64,000 nucleotides of DNA from Megaleporinus macrocephalus. Lineage: Eukaryota > Chordata > Actinopteri > Characiformes > Anostomidae. Of this stretch, positions 22,556 to 34,319 are shown one piece after another. Every line of letters begins with the position of its first letter. The stretch's first letter is position 1. Both the position numbers and the translations under genes were made by a program. The stretch is taken from positions 19,429,215 through 19,493,214 of the forward strand of contig CM038720.1 of NCBI GenBank assembly GCA_021613375.1, in the 5' to 3' direction. Below the pieces are notes generated by a model. It saw only the letters and a program-made list of their open reading frames with translations. It was not told the origin of the DNA and made no database searches.

Positions 22556-23280
22556 GTTTTCGGTTCCAGCTACGATAACATCACATAAAGTATACGCTGA
22601 GCTTGTGAGTGTTTGGCTGCACTATAATGATCTTCTTCCAGCATATAATTCACAGGGTTATATGTAGACGGCCGATGGCCACAGCCTCCAGAACTAGAAA
22701 ACTTAAGTTGTATTTTGGAAAAGGTCTCAGTTTCTCATTATGGATTCCACCATGGCAAGACAAGCCTTAAACTATGTGTAGTTAAAAGAAACTACACACG
22801 CAAAGCACAGAAAGATGCTGCAGAGGCAGTCTTGAGATGTAATCAAGCTAACTGTCGGCATATTATGATTGTTCTTATGCGTGACTTTAATTCGGTGGTT
22901 TTGCTACTGGAATAAATGAGTCAGCTGACAAATCAGTGAAGGATTTATGGGCCAAAACCACAACTTCCTCTTCAGTCTGTTATATTTTGATTCCACTCTG
23001 CCTGCATTAGAATACAGCGCATTAAATCATTCAGATATTTCAATTGTTCTAGCATTTCGGCAGCGGCTTTACAATTAGAATCCACTTCAGTCATTCAATA
23101 TGCTAGGAATGCTGAATTCCAAAGCCTATTTGCACATCTGGTAAATTGGTTATTCCTAAATATGTGCTTTTTGGCTTGTTACATAATGTACATTTTGAAA
23201 ATGGCCCTTGTTCAAGTTGCTCTAAAGCAATGTGCTGTATGATAAAGATCCTAGACCAGTGAATAAAAGGCATTGCTTAC

Positions 23281-23365
23281 CTGAGCCTTAGCCCCTGCAG
23301 ATCCAGCTCTGATGAGGACAGTGGATAAGATCAGTACTCTCCAAGTTTGTCGGATGAGTTCTTGC
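23281..23365 (-). promoter_or_regulatory. spp1: spp1 untranslated exon 1 and promoter
   Basis: The donor ctcag|gtaagc at 23281/23280 is ideal. Upstream on the minus strand a TATA-like tttaaaa lies at about 23399-23392, which puts the start near 23365. The exon start is inferred from TATA spacing. Confidence 0.65.
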
Positions 23366-23399
23366 TATGTTTTCATGCTTTAAGCTGGTTGCCTTTTAA

Positions 23400-24520
23400 A
23401 CCCTGTTGCCCGAGGAGTCGACCAATAGCAGCACAGATTGTGATGTCATGACTTTTACCACTGTTGTCCCACCTTTCTACTCCCACTCTTCCTGTGGGTT
23501 CTGTGGCCAGTCAATGCAAACATTCAGCACCAGGCATGACAAGCCAGAAAAAAGGGGGAAAAAGAAACACGTCCCTGGGATTGTTTTTTGAACATTTTCA
23601 GACGGAAACACCACATTTGCTGGCAATAATAATACCACTTGTGCATGTTGTATAGTGCCACGACATTATATAACTCCAGTTATTGTTTGTATTCTGCTCT
23701 TCTCTCTTCTCTTCCTCTTCTGTAGAACATTAAATGGCTCTAGAATTTGTTAATTGCATAGGCACCATGTGATAACTTAGACTTAACATGTCTCAACCAC
23801 TGTCAGTGAAATGAAAGGCTGTGTACGGCTTTGCTGAATTATCTAACTTGCCGTACTGGACTAATTGTGAGTCAAGGAACTGAGCAAGAAGGAAAGAACA
23901 ATGTTAACAAGACATGACACAACACTATGAGTTTTGTCAGAATGGGAACTGGTAAGAAATGCATACATTTATTTTTGGAATCCCAAAATTCCAGTTAGGA
24001 ACAACATTAAGTCTGAAGGCACCAGTGTGTTGGGGTGCACTGTAACATATAATTAGTACACTAATACTAATAATCAATCATTATTTATTAATTAATTAAT
24101 TAATTTATTTATTTGCATTTTAATTCAGGTTCATACTATTATCCCTTTATAAAATGCAATAAGTGTGAGAAACTGTTTAGGGGATTCGGGGGTTCATTTT
24201 ACACAGCTACATTAGACATTAAAGGGGATCTATTGCTTTTTTGCTTTGTTCTTTTACTGTCCTTTCAACTTACTGGCTTTCTATCCATAAACAGCTGTCT
24301 CGATGAATTTCAGTCATAGGGCTGAGGCTGTTCTAATAAAGGTTATCAAACACATTTTTAAATACAGACTTTGGAAAAACATCTGTTTTACTACTGCTCA
24401 GTCTGAAATTCTCATAGATTGACTTGATAGATAAACTGGGTTGGACTCTCAGGTACGGTTCTAAAATGGTTCAGTTTATATATGCAGGGCAGGAACTATT
24501 TTGTTGAAATAAAATGTTTT
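23400..24520. other. Upstream region of spp1, no gene recognised
   Basis: Contains a short (attaatta)n patch near 24085-24112 and nothing else supported. Any distal regulatory sequence of spp1 cannot be recognised by eye. Confidence 0.35.
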
Positions 24521-24524
24521 CTAT

Positions 24525-25000
24525 TACTGTAACGGTCTCCTAATTGGATTCCCAAAAAAGACTTATACATTTCAGTGGATGTAGGACCAGCATATTAATC
24601 TGATAAACTGCAGCAATATGAGCTGAGCAGAACTCTCAGATCATTATTAACTAGTCAGTTAACTCTGCTGAAGATAAAACTAAATACAGAAAAGCAGTGT
24701 TTAGCTACTATACTGCTCTTAAATGAGACCAGTTGACAAATATTATTATAAGGGCCCTGGTTCTAGACACTTTTAAATCTGGGCTAATAACATTCTGATT
24801 TAAGCAGCTCTGCAACACTTGTCCTGTAGCAGTTTCTATGTTTACTTTTCTTTCTTTTAAATATAATGTTTAAATATTATTCACATTTTATTTCAATTCG
24901 GTTCAATTCTCAAAGTGTAATTTGAATTATCTTTGTATTTTTTTAAGTGGTAAAGCAGTTAAATGAACTTAGTGTAGGGAAGGTGCTAAATACATTTTCC
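24525..25000 (+). mobile_element. 3' end of a LINE, L2-like (decayed)
   Basis: The block starting gtctcctaattggattcc and continuing with gaactctcagatcatt, gcagtgtttagctactatactgctc, acttttaaatctgggctaa and a T-rich tail matches the usual order of the last reverse-transcriptase codons and 3' tail of fish L2 elements. Frames are broken. Confidence 0.5.
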
Positions 25001-25125
25001 TTGCCTTCACATAACACTGAGAGAGCTAAAACAGCAAAAACTGACCTCTCTAAAATGTTCTGCTCTAGTCTAGCTTGTGAAGGTGAATCAATAAACTTGT
25101 TCTACCAGACTTTTTAGACTGTTGT

Positions 25126-26885
25126 TCAGATGTGTGGACACGAGTCACATGACTTGGACTCGAGTCCAACTCGAGTCACTAAACGGATGACTTGTGACTT
25201 CACTTGATAACATCACTAAAGACTTGCGACTTGACTTAGACTTTACTTTTACTGACTTGGAATCGGACTTGAGCTTTAAAACTTAAAAAGACTCGCCACC
25301 CTATTTTGACATAATAAATAATGAAAACTGAATCACATAATTTTGTATTAAATAGTGCTGTAACGCTAAGCAGCTGAGCTGCGCCGCTCAGTTTGTCCGT
25401 AACCTAGCAACAAGCCAATCACAGGAAGCTTTGGGGGGAGCGCCAGTGTTAAATTTGTGCGGAGAGGAGAATAATCCCGTTCAACTACAAAGATTATGCT
25501 GTAATAAATAAAAAAAGAACTACGACATGCAGGACACGTGGAGTCGAGATCACAGATGGAGCTGCAACCACTTCAAACTCTGTTCGACTTTTGAGGTGCA
25601 CAAAGAACAGTAAGTCTCTGCTATGTATATTTCACATATAGCAGTTAGCTAGCTAGCTAACTAACAAGCTAGCAAACGTAACGGCATAATGATAAACAGC
25701 TAATGTGAAAGAAGCTCTCTCCCTCTGTTCACCCCTCCTAGATATTCCACCGTCCACTGTGAACTACTGAGGAATTAAAGCACAGCATCTCAGACAGGAA
25801 GTGTTTAAGTAGTGCAGAAAAGTGCCAAACACTGATTAGTACATGCAGAGCTACTGTAGAGTTCACACATTCTGATAGAACTGCAAAGACCAGGTCTTTA
25901 TGGGTTTAGAATGTGATTTCATTAAGGGCGTACTCACACCAGGCTCTGCCGAAGCACAGTCCGTTTAACTAGTGTGATCGCTCCGAACCGTGCCCGGAAG
26001 AGGTGGGCCAGGGCACGATTTACTTGGACTCGGGCTTGGTTCGCTTCTAGTGTGAGCGCTATGCGTGCCCAGGCCCGCTTGGAGCCTCGTGTGATCGGTT
26101 CATTTTGCGTCAGCTTGATGAATTTGATCTGTGGTCGGCGATTAAAGCTGCAAATTCCTCCCTGGATTTCTGCTGCCTCTGTAAAAATCTCCTAACACGT
26201 GCAGCACGATTAGCAGACAATCGTTGTGTTGCATAATCTATAAATCTGTGGTTGCACCGTGTTTCTGCACTCCCAAAACGTCTCCAAAAAGCCATAACAT
26301 TAATAAAATTATGAACTCCATCGTGTTGTGCGAGCGCGCTTTTCTTCCTAAAAAAAGTCGTGTTGTGTTGACGTAAGCGTGCTCGGGAGCGGATTGATTA
26401 AGGCAGTGTGAGTGCAGGCCAGCGGGGGAGTAGGGCTAACCGGGCCTAGGGTGAGTACGCTCTAAAGTTCCTGTAGGTGTAATGAGTACTAATACTTCCA
26501 TACAGTGCAGTGTTTCTCAGCCTTGGTCTTCGAGGCCCACTGCCTCACATTTTAGTGTTTTTTCTGCTTCAACACCTATTTTAACTCGGTGATGGACTGG
26601 TAATGAGGAGATTAGTGATTAGAACTGCTTGAAATGATCTAATTTCATATGCACGTTATTTTTGTTATAATACAAACTTTAAAAACGTTAATGTTATATT
26701 AATGTCAGTTTAATATACTACTAATCAACTGCATCAATTGTGTTAAATACTGAAATGACATTACATCTTGTGATTTGACTAGGACTCGAAGTTTAAGACT
26801 TGGGGCTTGATTTGAGACTTCCTTGTATTGACTTGGGATTTGACTCTGGACTTGATTGTCAAAACTTGGCCCCATGTCTGCTGTT
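25126..26885. mobile_element. Composite repeat: 'actcgagtcc' DNA element interrupted by a MITE
   Basis: The left arm (25138-25310) is rich in gacttggactcgagtcc and related gactt words; the right arm (26765-26880) carries the same words in opposite sense (gatttgactaggactcg, acttggggcttg). These arms look like the ends of a single DNA element. A separate MITE is inserted at 25926-26463. Confidence 0.6.
25926..26463. mobile_element. Nested MITE with GAGCGTACTCACxCTAGGC inverted ends (~540 bp)
   Basis: The left end gggcgtactcacaccaggctc and the right end, complemented (tagagcgtactcaccctaggc), are imperfect inverted repeats. The interior is more GC- and CpG-rich than its surroundings, which fits a younger insertion. 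Only a 61-codon minus-strand frame exists, so it is non-autonomous. Confidence 0.7.
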
Positions 26886-27179
26886 GTTCAAAGTGGTTCA
26901 AACGGCAGAACTCACAACATTTTTAAAAACATCCACAGCGGTGTGGGGGAAGATGCCACTTTTGGGGGTTGACCAGTAAAAATGTTGACCAATCAGAGCA
27001 CACTGGGCTTATCAGAGCTTGAGGACACAGAAGCTCTAACAAAGCATTTCAAACAGAGGGTGAACTCAGCTGTACAGTATGATAAAATATTGTGTTTTGG
27101 GAAAATTAAAGCATGTAAATATATTATAGTAGGAACCAAACACAGTTATCAACCATGAACATTATATGCCCATTATATT

Positions 27180-27385
27180 TTGACATGGACTGTGGTGGAC
27201 CTGGGGGCTCCTGACCATTTTAGATTAGGTTTATTTAAGGTATACAGATAAATTCATGGACAACAATGTGTAATTGTAGAACTACAAAGTGCACCTATAA
27301 GGAAGGTAAGGCTGATAAAATGGACCATGAGTGTAGAAACAAGGGTGTTTCTGATAAAGTGGTCAGTTAGTGTATAAGTGCATTA
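27180..27385 (+). repeat. Dispersed repeat family E fragment
   Basis: tggaccatgagtgtagaaacaagg, gtaattgtagaactacaaagtgc and the ctcctgaccatttt segment match the family E copies near 17.5 and 32.3 kb. Confidence 0.5.
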
Positions 27386-27596
27386 ATGTCTGTTTGTGCA
27401 CAATACAAATCAGTATATCAATTTGACAATATGTATGTGTTTGCGAGCACTCAATGCATATATATAACAGTGCTTAAGCAATGAATATCCATGCCCCACT
27501 ATGTATATGTGTTAATACATGTTAAGTATTTATATATTTATGTGTGGTGCATGCACAATGTGTATACATGTGTAAATGCATGCTGATTGCATATAC

Positions 27597-27740
27597 AGTG
27601 CTAGTTAAAAGTTTGCATACCATTTTCTGAATTTCTATGATAATTTCATAACAATAGATAAAGAGAACCCAATAGAACATATGACACAAACATGTGTATA
27701 TATTTTTTCATGTCTTTGCTGGCATTAGTATGTGAACTTC
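27597..27740 (+). mobile_element. Tc1-like terminal fragment
   Basis: TA followed by cagtgctagttaaaagtttgcat and a leader with agataaagagaaccca is the end of a Tc1-like element related to the 4061-4653 fragment. No transposase follows. Confidence 0.5.
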
Positions 27741-28930
27741 TGCATTCAGGAGCAGGTGTGACCTATGAGTAGATGTTTTTCTGAGGTTTGCAGACAAAAT
27801 ATGCTCTAACAAATTCATGAGGTAAAGGTCATATGTTGGTAAAGACTCAATGTGATGATCCTACATTGGAAGTATATAAAACCACTTTAAGTGTTTATGG
27901 TGATATCTTGCAACAGTACTGTCCTGAGTATACTGACACAGTACAGGCAACAAATGTATCTTCATAACATACTGATGGTACACCTTGGTGTAGTTTTGTT
28001 TGCATATGTAGACTTGAATTGTGTAACACTGACGCTATATACTACATATCACTGGAGCCAGACAGTGGGGCATTCCAGAGAGGCATCCAAATGATTTGTC
28101 ATTAAAGCTCATTAAATCAAGTATTTGCTAAGCAGTTATTAGAGCTATAGCATTTATGATTTGCCTCCCAAGTCATGGCATGGCACCTTTAGGCGTCTAT
28201 AAATGAGTCTATCTCTCTAATAACGATAGAGAAATGACTTACAGCATGTGCATTCTTCCACCCCTTCGCATAACTTATATAACCAATATTATGAGTATCT
28301 GCACGGCAGACATAAAAAGCTTCATCAGACACACTAATCTTAGGTTGTCTTCTGGAAAGACTGGGATTCGGATGCGTCAAGACATGTTACATTAGACTGC
28401 TGTTGGAGCGAAGAGCAAAGAGAAGACGTGTTTTTGAAATGTTTTTCTTCACTCGGGTTCACGTCGCAGGCGAGGAGTCTATAGTTTTTGTCTGGAATTT
28501 TCAAATGTTAAAATAAGCGTCTCTCTGTCACTACCCGGCTGCCAAACCGCCCGTGGTTCACAGACGGATTAACACAACGACACAGAGACACCACCACATC
28601 ACCGCAAGATTACAGAAACTTTCCCATTCTGCCATGCAACAATCACACCAGCTGGCTCAGGCCTCTCCACACGTAACCTGCTGTCTTTCAGCACAGCCGA
28701 TGATAATGGACAACAGACTCACTTTTGTCCCACTCATTGCATGACACACATTGAGTTTTTTGTTAAGCCGTATCAATCTATTGTTTGCTTCTATCTATTG
28801 TTTGCATTTGTGCAAACAGCTGAGGGCAGGGATCTAACAAGGGTCCTGTGGGACAAAAAAAGAATAAGAAACATGCTGTGATTCGCGTTTTTACTCAGCT
28901 GTCTTAAACAAATTGATGCTCTTAAGTTAT
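27741..28930. other. Non-coding stretch, no gene recognised
   Basis: Short chance frames only. Confidence 0.35.
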
Positions 28931-28934
28931 TGTA

Positions 28935-29983
28935 TTTACCCATGAGCGTAGGAGCGGGTTTGACATTGGGGGGGGACACATTAGCTAGTATGAATCAAAG
29001 CCCACCCTATCCCCTAAATATTACCTATAAGCTGATTCCACTGTAGGTAAGGTAGCAAATCATTGTATAGTGACGTAGAGCAACATTTGTGGAATTACAG
29101 TAAATTGCAAATAAATAAACAAATTACAACATTATCTGTATGTCTGTTTATTATTAGATAAATCCAATTAAATATCACTTTACAAACTAAATTAGATACT
29201 CCACATTACATGGTACGGTTATTAGAAAACAGTATAAACAGGAAACAGACCACCTGCAGCACTAGCCTGCTAAATTTAGACAAACCATCAGATAGTCACT
29301 CTTAGCTAACAATAACAGAATAAAGAGTGATCAGAAATATGGACTGCTGATAATGACTGTAATGGGTTGGTTCTAACTGATAAAGTACAAAAATGCTACT
29401 TTACAAAACTTACACACAACACCAGTCAAATAAAACACTGACACCGTGTGTGCGCACGATGCGAAACGAGAAGCTGGATCATACCATCCAGCTTCTTGTT
29501 TCGCATCGTGCTATAATCTTTAGGGGTGCTGGGACTTAATTTAAATCGAAACTAGGGCAAGCTACGCCCCTGGTCTGCAGTTTGGGACGTGGCCAGAGAG
29601 TAATGTAACTTTATGTTTCAGTGTGCTTGCTGACAAAAGTTATTATATACGTTAGATAACCCAAACCTCTGTCATCAAAACAACACATTATACTAAAGCT
29701 GTTTTATTGCAGTAAATTTTGCTGTTCATTGCTCTCATCGCTGATCTCGCATTTAAAGCTGGCGCAATCTCCCCGATGCTCCAGCGAGGCGAGAGCTCCG
29801 GTCAGTAAATCTGCCAACAGCAGGATAATTCTGAACAGGCATCTCAACACAAGCCTTAACAAAGACCACCTAACAACCGGAGTCTGTTGCTAACAACAAA
29901 CAAAACGAGTAAATTGTGAAGGTTTTGTGCACTTTTAAAATAAAGTGTTTTAAAACAGTTTTTGCTTTCTCTGTGGTTTACTT
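28935..29983 (-). mobile_element. Inverted-repeat DNA element, family C, copy 2 (inverted, truncated)
   Basis: It starts with gagcgtaggagcgggtttgac and a G-run, the same end as the right end of copy 1, and stays alignable through gctacgcccctggtctgcag (29561) to ttctctgtggttta (29983). The outermost end matching 1805-1880 of copy 1 is missing, replaced by ctttttttgctag. It lacks some internal sequence and carries a local duplication of the gcatcgtg/agcttctt segment near 29455-29515. Confidence 0.6.
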
Positions 29984-29994
29984 TTTTTGCTAGG

Positions 29995-30342
29995 CAGCAG
30001 GAAAATCTCACACAGTACTCAAGGACTCGACTCTTGGGGCATATGTCAACGCCCACCTGCCCAAAGCATCCCTGGAAGACCATCCTCAACCTGGTCACCA
30101 TGCTGCTCAGCTCATGCCTAGGTGTAGCGGTACACCACAGCTATGGAAGCTTGGACAAAGGCTACACGACTGCAACAGTTTGTCCAGTAGATACCCCAGT
30201 GCTAGCTCCTTGCACACTGCTTTCTCAAGTCCTGGATATGCCTACCAATGCCACCAGGCTACATTACACCACTCAGTCGGCAGGTCCTGGACATCAGCTG
30301 CCATCCAGGCGTCCTCCTGCCAGATTTTGCTGCACTGATTCT
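29995..30342 (+). other. Candidate coding exon or pseudogene fragment, unidentified
   Basis: An acceptor-like ctttttttgctag ends at about 29994. Two + frames then stay open: one to a TGA near 30341 (with SSRYPSASSLHTAFSSP) and one to 30435. The GC content is higher than around it. No donor or family match is recognised. It may be a processed pseudogene fragment or an exon of an unknown gene; chance is possible. Confidence 0.22.
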
Positions 30343-30344
30343 TC

Positions 30345-31970
30345 CACTGACTTCAGACAGGTTTCTTTGCTGTCCATTTTTAAGTTTGTGGAAGCGCCAT
30401 CCCTCTCCAGGCCGCTGGGTTGGTGCTATTTCTGAGCCAAGTACGAAACAAAAAAAGCAAATGCTCTTTTAATGAACAGCAGCAGGGAAGAATTGCTGCT
30501 CCTGAAAACCCACTGACAAAGCCAGGAAGCTGCAGGTCACTTCTAATCACACATTTCTGCTTGATGGTAGACAGTAAACCCACACAAATCACCTCACAAC
30601 CCAGCACACAATGACACAGACAACATATCTTTAGGCTAAAAGCAACAGCCTATTTACAATCAAACAACCTGCGCCTTCTGAGAGCCTCCTGTGCTCTTAC
30701 AGCAGCGTAAGCCAGTAGCTACAATATCAACTGGTGTTATGTTTGTCATAACTGTTTGCATGATTGATGGTAGGCATTAGAAAACATTAGAAAAATTGCT
30801 ACACTAAAAGATGTTCCAGGGCCCAAGTTTTTATTACCCAACCCTATCTTTGATTTCTCTGTAATACCCTGTAGTAAACCAAATGATTTGTCCAAACCAG
30901 TGTCTTAAATGAGTCCTGTAGAAAATCCTCTTTTATTACTATGGATCTGTTTTATAAGAGTAACCTTGCAGTGACATTTAGCCCAGCGTGTCATCAGTGG
31001 ACCGCAGGGGCCTTGTTTGGTGGTCCTCCTTCTGTCCACAGTGTCTGCATTTCTGGTAGGGATGCACTTTATAAAGCCGGCGGAGCATGCTGAAGACCGT
31101 CTCTCCTGTCTGCTTGACCATGTGCTCCTGTGCTGTGGTTTGACTGTTGGGGAAAATGGAGAGAAAAGGACACATGGCTTCAATTGCGCTCTGGTCCTCA
31201 GCGTCGGTTTATGAAGCTGATGTCACCCTTTACAAGACTGAAACCCATAGAGCTACAACTCCTGCACCATTAAATGCGACTGAAGCCATCAATCTCTGTG
31301 GTCAGTTTGTTTGGAAATATGATGTAGGAGCACTGTGCATATATGGCTTATGCTAAGCCAGACATGCTTTTTAAAGGATCATTGAATTAAACCATTAGCT
31401 TCTGAACCGTTAAACGGCATGTGAGAGTATTAATAAATGGTAGCAAAGATCAGATGTGGTCTAGATTAGGCCATTTTATATGAGGGAAAACTTGTTGGGG
31501 CCTACATATGGTTTACTGTTGTATCACATTAAACAATGGAATAATTCCGCATAGGCCACTGAATGTGGGAAACAGGGGAATCCGCCATGAATGGAGTTCA
31601 CACAGTTCTCTCTGTGTGTGGAGTTTATCTGTGCATGAATGTGTGACTGCGTGTGTAGATGCTGCAAAATGCAGGTATCATATGTTAACCACAAAGTATG
31701 CTCACAAAGGCACTGGCACTTTTATGTGTGGGTTTAAGTGGCAGGTTCTCTAATCAGACGTGTTGTACCGGAGAGTTTCCTCCCAGGCAATTCAGAACCC
31801 TTTAAAAGTGTCACAGATCTGTCTGAATTCAGAGAGATAGCATATTTGAAAATGCCATGAAGTTTTGACTGGAAGCTGTTTTCTATTTTTTACTGTCGTT
31901 TACTCAGTAAATTGCAGAAGAATACATAATTTATCTGTAGCCTGCTGCTACCTTAAAGGGAAATTCCACA
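30345..31970. other. Non-coding stretch, no gene recognised
   Basis: Short frames on both strands around 30900-31200 overlap each other and lack splice support. Confidence 0.35.
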
Positions 31971-31974
31971 TTCA

Positions 31975-32165
31975 GTCATTCAGATGTAAGCAAAGTGATT
32001 CAGAGCGGTTTGTTGCAAAATGGCACATTATAGAGAAACTGAGCCACATTTTTTCGCAATGATGACAGGAACGAGGGGTAGTGATGTCTACAAAACAAAT
32101 ATAGCCTTTCTGTTTACTATTCAAAGGGCCCAGTGACTGTACACATATCTTTGAAGTTTTCATGT
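31975..32165 (+). repeat. Dispersed repeat family A copy
   Basis: cagatgtaagcaaagtgattcagagcggtttg, then aacgaggggtagtgatgtctac and aaaacaaatatagcc, then a cagtgactgtacacatatctt segment. It parallels the copy at 3165-3335 along its length. Confidence 0.6.
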
Positions 32166-32199
32166 TATGTTGATAACAGTACCATAGCGGTACTCTATA

Positions 32200-32545
32200 T
32201 AGCAGCCCATTGTTGTTCTAAAATTGGACTGTAGTCCATCTGTTTCTCTGTATACTTTATTACCCTGTTCTTTAATGGTCAGGACCCCCCACTCTGCTGG
32301 ACCGAGAATAGTAAGCCAACCAAATCTATCCAGTCTAAAGGCTAACCAACAAAAACTGTGCAGCTACTGTCTCTGACACATGGTGTACCAACAAGGTAGA
32401 AGTGTCTAATCGAGTCCAGCAGTACCGCCGTGTCTGATCCAACACAACACCACCACGTCAGTGTCACTGACAATCTGACACCCAAATAATACCTGCTCTT
32501 TGATGGTCCTGAAATATAATATAATATAATCGTAAGCACTACTGC
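32200..32545. repeat. Family E copy, rearranged
   Basis: Both gactgtagtccatctgtttctctgtatac with gtcaggaccccc (one sense) and caccaccacgtcagtgtcactg with aataatacctgctctttg (other block) are present, with non-family sequence between them. Confidence 0.5.
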
Positions 32546-32549
32546 CCAG

Positions 32550-33255
32550 CGCCACCAGAGGTCTCAGTCCCCGAGTACTAGGTAGCCTAGAACACACACC
32601 TGCACCTCACCAGAGCCATGCCTTATAAACCCCCCCTCACGCTCCATTCAGTGCGTTGTATTGAATGTACTATCGTCCCTCAGCAGCTACTCTATGCATT
32701 CTCAAGCCCTGTTAAAGTCCATTCAAGTTTTGTCTGCTTATCCAGACAAGATCAAGGTCGGTCTACTTCACCCTATGTCTGCCCTTCGCGTCTATCACCA
32801 CCCCTGTGAAGCATTATCACCACACGCCATTTAGTGGCCTGCTCTCTCTGCGTTACGTGCAGAACCACAGTAAGCTTAGAATCTCTTGTGAACTGATTAC
32901 TGACTTGACCCATTCGTTAGGATTTTTTGTTTGTTTTTTTATATGACTGTTCAGACAGGACTCCGCTCCTGGAAAACGCTAAGGAGGGTCTGCTTTATTC
33001 ACTGCTCGGACAGGAAACCAGCACCTGACTACGCCAGTCCAAATCGAGGCTACCATCTACCGCTGCTACCTGTCTATTCTGCACCACCTTCTCCTCCCCC
33101 ACTCCTCACTGGGTGTTTCTGGCCCTCCTGGTTCCCTGGCTTTCCCGGTGTTTGCCAAGCCCAGTACATTGCTCTTCACTCTGCTCTGTTGTTATTCAAT
33201 AAGCCTGCTTATGGATCTTACCTTAGTTCCCAAGTGTCCTGATTCTTTATAATAT
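32550..33255. other. Possible LTR-like sequence, weak
   Basis: A TATA-like ccttataaacc (32620) and a downstream ttcaataagcctgctta (33198) resemble the promoter and poly(A) parts of a long terminal repeat, but no TG...CA ends or target duplication were found. Confidence 0.2.
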
Positions 33256-33264
33256 AATATTATA

Positions 33265-34316
33265 CACTATATTCCCTAATACACTAATACACTATACACT
33301 AAAAGTATTTGCTCGTCTGCCTTCACACATCTATGAACTTGAGTGACACCCCATTCTTAATCCATAGGGTTTAATACGATGTTGGCCAACCCTTTTGCAG
33401 TTATAACAGCTTAAACTCTTCTGGGAAGGCTTTCCACATGGTTACGGAGAGTGTTTATAGGAATTGTTGACCGTTCTTCCAAAAGCGCATTTGTGAGATC
33501 AAACACGAATGTTGGACAAGAAGGCCTGTCTCACAGTCATGCATTCATTCAGGTGTTCTGGACTCTAGCAGGCCAGTCAAGTTCTTTTATATGAAACTCG
33601 CTTATCCGTGTGTTTATGGACCTTGCTTTGTGCACTGGTAATGTCATGTTGGAACAGAAAGGGGCCATCCCCAGTCGTCCCACAAAGCTGGGAGTATGAA
33701 ATTGTCCTGCTAAAGCATTAAGAGCTCCTTTTATTGGAACTAAGGCGCCGAGCCCACACCATAATCACCTCTCCCCCAAACTTTACATTTGGTGCAATGC
33801 AGTCAGACAAGTACCGATCTCATGGCAACCGCCAAACCCAGAGTCATCCATTGGATTGCCAGACAGAGAAGTGTAATTCATCACTCCAGAGAACACGTCT
33901 CTTTAGACCACTGCATCCGACGCTTTGCACTGCGCTTGTTGATGTAAGGCTTGGATGCAGCTGCTTAGCTATGGAGACCCATTCCATGAAGTTCTTTATG
34001 TACTCTTCTTGAGCTAATCTGAAGGCCACATGAAGTTGTATTGATTGACTGTAGCACCATGCGCGACACCCCTCTGTCATTTTACGTGACCTGTGAAATA
34101 TTTGACGAGTAAATTTTACAACAGGGCTTGTTGCACAGGTGGCATCCTATCAAGGTACCACACTGGAATTCGTGCTGGAGCTCCTGAGAGCAACCCATTC
34201 TTTCACAAATGTCTGTAGAAGTTGTCTGCATGCCTAGGTGCTTGGTTTTATACACCTGTGGCCATTCAAGTGACTGGAACACCTGCATTCAAGTGAATAC
34301 TTTTGACAATATAGTG
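33265..34316 (-). mobile_element. Dead Tc1-like transposon with both ends
   Basis: The ends cactatat...aaaagtatttgctcgtctg and, complemented, cactatattgtcaaaagtattc are inverted repeats flanked by TA on both sides. The minus-strand interior reads as a Tc1 transposase, including the WSDELHFSVWQSNG region around the second catalytic block near 33850. The frame is split by stops, and segments of the usual reading frame are deleted. The left end carries a small duplication of the actatacacta motif. Confidence 0.8.
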
Positions 34317-34319
34317 TAT

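Noticed and set aside
32550..33255. Solo long terminal repeat
   Set aside because: Only a TATA-like word and a poly(A)-like word were found, with no inverted TG...CA ends and no target duplication.
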